Below are positions 29,528 to 32,000 of a stretch of DNA of 32,000 nucleotides, piece by piece (positions within the stretch are counted from its first letter, which is position 1; every line of letters begins with the position of its first letter). The notes under the pieces were generated by a model. That model was not told the DNA's origin and searched no databases. It saw only the letters and a program-made list of their open reading frames with translations. Source of the stretch: an uncultured Clostridia bacterium (GTDB taxonomy: Bacteria; Bacillota; Clostridia; Lachnospirales; Cellulosilyticaceae). The DNA lies in the NCBI GenBank assembly GCA_937921505.1, contig CAKZUB010000082.1:1-32000 (forward strand), given 5' to 3'. The position numbers were made by a program, and so were the translations under genes.

Positions 29528-30325
29528 ATGAAGCATAAAACTAGAAGAGGCAGCATTAACCTAAATGGAATAATAATCCCATTTGCTCTAATCATCATAT
29601 GGCAAATCTTTTCAGATACAGGGGTTTTTCAAAGACACTTATTGCCGGGGCCTATAGTTGTAATAAGTTCACTCTCTGAACTCTTAAAGGCAGGGAAACT
29701 TACTACACACATAGCAGTTACAACATATCGCGTACTTATGGGATTTTTAATAGGAGCAAGCGTAGCAATATTTTTAGGTACTTTATCGGGATATTATAAA
29801 AGGGCTTTTGAACTCTTTGACCCGATTATACAAGCCTTAAGAACAATCCCGTCACTTGCGTGGGTTCCTCTTTTTATACTCTGGCTAGGCATAGGAGAAG
29901 AGTCAAAGTTAAGCCTCATTGCTGTAGGTGTATTCTTTCCTGTTTACCTCAATTGGGTAATGGGCATCAGAGGGGTTAACTCAAAGTATATAGAGGTTGG
30001 AAAGATGTATCACTTTACACCACTTGAAATGGTTCGAAAGATATTGCTTCCTGCTGCACTTCCTTCTTTATTTACTGGACTTAGAACAGGGCTTGGTCTT
30101 GGGTGGATGTTTGTAGTAGCTGCTGAACTTATGGGTGCAAGCAGTGGTCTGGGGTATTTAATGGTGCTTGGACAAAATAGCTCTGCTCCAGAACTTATAT
30201 TAGGATCAATTATTTTGTTTGCGATACTTGGAAATCTCACAGATAAAATTCTCATTTATATAGAAGGAAAGGCATTACATTGGAAAGATTCTTTTAAAGG
30301 TGGTGGAGAGAATGTCAGTTATTAA
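29528..30325 (+). CDS. ABC transporter permease, SsuC/TauC-like
   Basis: A 265-residue BPD-type permease with five or six membrane helices. The EAA-like cytoplasmic loop lies at about residues 160-180 (VGKMYHFTPLEMVRKILLPAALPSLFTGLRTGLGLGW), matching the ATPase contact site of NitT/TauT permeases, and LIVVAAEL-like helix residues follow. GTAGGAGG precedes the start. It ends 14 nt past the ATPase start, an overlap that implies coupling. It forms the channel for the imported sulfur compound. Confidence 0.93.
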   Translation: MKHKTRRGSINLNGIIIPFALIIIWQIFSDTGVFQRHLLPGPIVVISSLSELLKAGKLTTHIAVTTYRVLMGFLIGASVAIFLGTLSGYYKRAFELFDPIIQALRTIPSLAWVPLFILWLGIGEESKLSLIAVGVFFPVYLNWVMGIRGVNSKYIEVGKMYHFTPLEMVRKILLPAALPSLFTGLRTGLGLGWMFVVAAELMGASSGLGYLMVLGQNSSAPELILGSIILFAILGNLTDKILIYIEGKALHWKDSFKGGGENVSY

Positions 30326-31052
30326 AATAGAGAATTTAACGAAAAGGTTCAAAGATGAAGTTACTATTTTTAATAACCTTAATATAACTTTTAAGGAAAG
30401 AGAAATTGTAGGTATATTAGGAACAAGCGGTTGTGGAAAAAGCACTTTATTAAGAGTGGCAGCGGGCTTAGACACCAACTATGAAGGAGATATTTACGTT
30501 CATGAAGAACTTCATAAAGGGGTACATGAAAAAATAGGTTTCATTTTTCAAGAAGCCAGACTTATGCCTTGGCTTAATGTAGAAGAAAATGTAGCTTTTG
30601 GCGTAAGAGGAGAAGCGAGACTCAAAAAGGCTGATAAAATGCTTTCTGTTGTGGGGCTTGAAGGATATAATAAATACTACCCTAAGGCGCTTTCGGGGGG
30701 GATGGCACAAAGAGTAGCCATAGCAAGAGCGTTAATTAACTCACCGGAGATATTGCTTTTAGATGAACCTTTTAGTGCACTGGATGCATTAACTAAGATG
30801 ACATTACAGGAACTCATATTAGATTTATGGAGGACAGAAAAGTCTTCGACAATCGGGATTATAACGCATGATATAGATGAAGCATTGTATCTTTGTGATA
30901 GGCTTATTATTTTCACAAAAAACGAAGAGGAGCCGGTAATTGAGATGAATATATCAATTGGAAGGCCAAGAGAAAGAGGAGATTTAAGTTTAGCAAAGCT
31001 TAAAACAAGGGTAATTGGGCTGCTTGGACTAGAGCCAGAATGGCAAATTTAA
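30312..31052 (+). CDS. ABC transporter ATPase, SsuB/TauB-like
   Basis: A 246-residue ATPase when started at ATG 30312 (GGAG 5-9 nt upstream; an ATG at 30300 is inside the permease gene and less well placed). Walker A GTSGCGKST is at residues 37-45, FQEARLMPW (Q loop) near 80, signature LSGGMAQ at 127-133, Walker B ILLLDEP at 147-153 and the H-loop ITHD near 190. The FQEARLMPW motif is typical of the nitrate/sulfonate/taurine group. It overlaps the permease gene by 14 nt. Confidence 0.94.
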   Translation: MSVIKIENLTKRFKDEVTIFNNLNITFKEREIVGILGTSGCGKSTLLRVAAGLDTNYEGDIYVHEELHKGVHEKIGFIFQEARLMPWLNVEENVAFGVRGEARLKKADKMLSVVGLEGYNKYYPKALSGGMAQRVAIARALINSPEILLLDEPFSALDALTKMTLQELILDLWRTEKSSTIGIITHDIDEALYLCDRLIIFTKNEEEPVIEMNISIGRPRERGDLSLAKLKTRVIGLLGLEPEWQI

Positions 31053-31065
31053 GGGAGGAAGAAAA

Positions 31066-31839
31066 ATGACAGCTAAGGGAAAAGTCGATTTGAAGCAGTT
31101 TGTAAAAAGGCAGTCAGCTAGATTAGGTGCTAATCTAATAGGTTTTACAAATGTAGAAAGATGGGAAGAGTATGCAGAAATTGATAAGTTATTCTATCCG
31201 CAAAGCATTTGGCCATGGAGCAAATCAGTCATTGTACTCGGTATACAAATTTATCCGCCTATGTTAGAGACTACACCATCCGTAGTTTATTCAGACTTAT
31301 ACAATACATCGAACCGGATATTAGATGATATAGGTTATAAAGTTGCAAATGTACTTAATCAAAAAGGCTATCGGGCATTCTTTTTTCCAAGAGACTGCTA
31401 CGGAGATATTTCAGTACTCATAGATAAACCAGAAGCAGCGTTTTCGCACGTTATTGCAGGAAAATATGCGGGGCTTGGTACAATAGGTTATAATCATATG
31501 CTGCTTACAAAGGAGTATGGTCCAAGAGTAAGACTTGTATCAGTTATAACAGATGCAGCATTAACACCAGATAAGATCATTGAAAAAGACCTTTGTACCA
31601 AATGTGAGCTATGTAAAAAACATTGTCCAACACAGGCATTTACTACAACAAGTGCATTAGTTTCAGATATGGATAAGTATAAGTGTTCAGTCTATCATAA
31701 GCAATTAAGAGATAATCATACGTATCCATGTGGCGTATGTATTAAAGTTTGTCCTATTGGAGCTGATCGTAAAATATATGGCAAAACTTCTATTACTCAG
31801 GAAGGAATAGAACATTGCAGAAGCTTTGGATCAAAATAG
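31066..31839 (+). CDS. QueG-like (epoxyqueuosine reductase-type) iron-sulfur protein
   Basis: A 257-residue protein. Residues about 130-165 (AGKYAGLGTIGYNHMLLTKEYGPRVRLVSVITD) match the central region of QueG-family cobalamin-dependent reductases. Two [4Fe-4S] ferredoxin-like motifs follow: C177-x2-C180-x2-C183-x3-C187 (CTKCELCKKHCP) and C207 with C222-x2-C225-x3-C229 (PCGVCIKVCP). It is shorter than classical QueG, lacking the C-terminal HEAT-type extension, and is more like the 4Fe-4S double-cluster reductases scattered in Clostridia. AAGGGAGG precedes the start 13 nt after the ATPase gene, so it belongs to the S-box operon. A role in processing the imported sulfur compound is inference. 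Confidence 0.88.
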   Translation: MTAKGKVDLKQFVKRQSARLGANLIGFTNVERWEEYAEIDKLFYPQSIWPWSKSVIVLGIQIYPPMLETTPSVVYSDLYNTSNRILDDIGYKVANVLNQKGYRAFFFPRDCYGDISVLIDKPEAAFSHVIAGKYAGLGTIGYNHMLLTKEYGPRVRLVSVITDAALTPDKIIEKDLCTKCELCKKHCPTQAFTTTSALVSDMDKYKCSVYHKQLRDNHTYPCGVCIKVCPIGADRKIYGKTSITQEGIEHCRSFGSK

Positions 31840-31933
31840 CACCTTATATCCTAGGCATCTGTAACCTAGAATGCTTAAAATGATATGGTTTTATGTGTAA
31901 CACTAAAAAACAATAAAAAGTTTAAAAAAGATG

Positions 31934-31961
31934 TTGACTTATGTCGAGAATGGTGTATAAT
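31934..31961 (+). promoter_or_regulatory. Promoter of a gene beyond the window
   Basis: TTGACT (31934-31939) and TATAAT (31956-31961) are 16 nt apart. Just downstream, AGTCGTC (31969-31975) and GGCGACG (31987-31993) can pair as a leader hairpin. The gene it serves lies outside the window. Confidence 0.6.
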
Positions 31962-32000
31962 AATAAAAGTCGTCTCTAATAGAAGGGGCGACGAGATAAA

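Noticed and set aside
31847..31874. Hairpin ATCCTAGG / CCTAGAAT after the QueG-like gene as terminator
   Set aside because: It has a short imperfect stem and no T-run, so no terminator was called there.

Overview
The window looks like a chromosomal stretch from a low-GC, Gram-positive, probably spore-forming anaerobe of the Clostridia, perhaps near the Lachnospiraceae. The base composition is AT-rich, Shine-Dalgarno sites are strong (GGAGG-type), and rho-independent terminators are abundant. There is an S-box (SAM-I) riboswitch and a pair of genes resembling the C. difficile CD3073 / CD3072 (ECF S component / TudS-like desulfidase) families. No rRNA, tRNA, CRISPR array or prophage is visible. 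Genus and species cannot be fixed from sequence reading alone.

Layout. 1-401: the left end of an IS3-family insertion sequence, whose terminal hairpin covers the transposase ribosome-binding site; it abuts what looks like half of a terminator. 501-2422: a minus-strand unit of TetR regulator, membrane protein and GNAT acetyltransferase, with two operators on the promoter. 2511-4643: a UbiA-type prenyltransferase with a structured leader, then a convergent SAM-dependent methyltransferase preceded by a possible leader peptide and attenuator. 4798-7429: an unexplained inverted-repeat element, then a TetR regulator and a BcrAB-like ABC exporter with a small membrane protein; regulator and exporter share an operator. 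7599-13363: surface, coat-like and sensory genes, namely two paralogous secreted proteins, a small Tyr-rich protein, a cupin, a soluble chemoreceptor fused to a solute-binding domain, and a PQQ-type sugar dehydrogenase. 13494-15279: TetR plus radical SAM protein behind a 26-bp perfect palindrome. 15388-19126: a WxxW-repeat beta-propeller lectin-like protein, an L,D-transpeptidase and a fasciclin protein. 19226-20261: ECF S component plus TudS-like desulfidase. 20429-22489: a possible RNase-toxin-like protein translationally coupled to a WYL regulator, then DUF3795 and TfoX-like proteins. 22560-26677: aldo/keto reductase, secreted beta-propeller protein, Gfo/Idh/MocA oxidoreductase. 26788-28033: ECF sigma factor and probable anti-sigma factor. 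28179-31839: S-box-controlled sulfonate/taurine/nitrate-type ABC importer with a QueG-like iron-sulfur protein. The window ends just after a further promoter.

How the genes work together. Three independent TetR modules each carry a visible operator (2367-2422, 4947-4969 with 5698-5718, and 13494-13519), so the window is rich in small ligand-responsive resistance or detoxification cassettes. Envelope functions (L,D-transpeptidase, fasciclin, lectin-like, secreted paralogues, beta-propeller protein) dominate the middle. Sulfur acquisition is represented by the S-box transporter and perhaps by the desulfidase pair.

The most unusual items are the chemoreceptor with a C-terminal solute-binding domain and no membrane segment, the putative leader-peptide attenuator of the methyltransferase, the unexplained 88-nt structured element, the paired secreted paralogues with a shared upstream box, and the QueG-like protein in an S-box operon.
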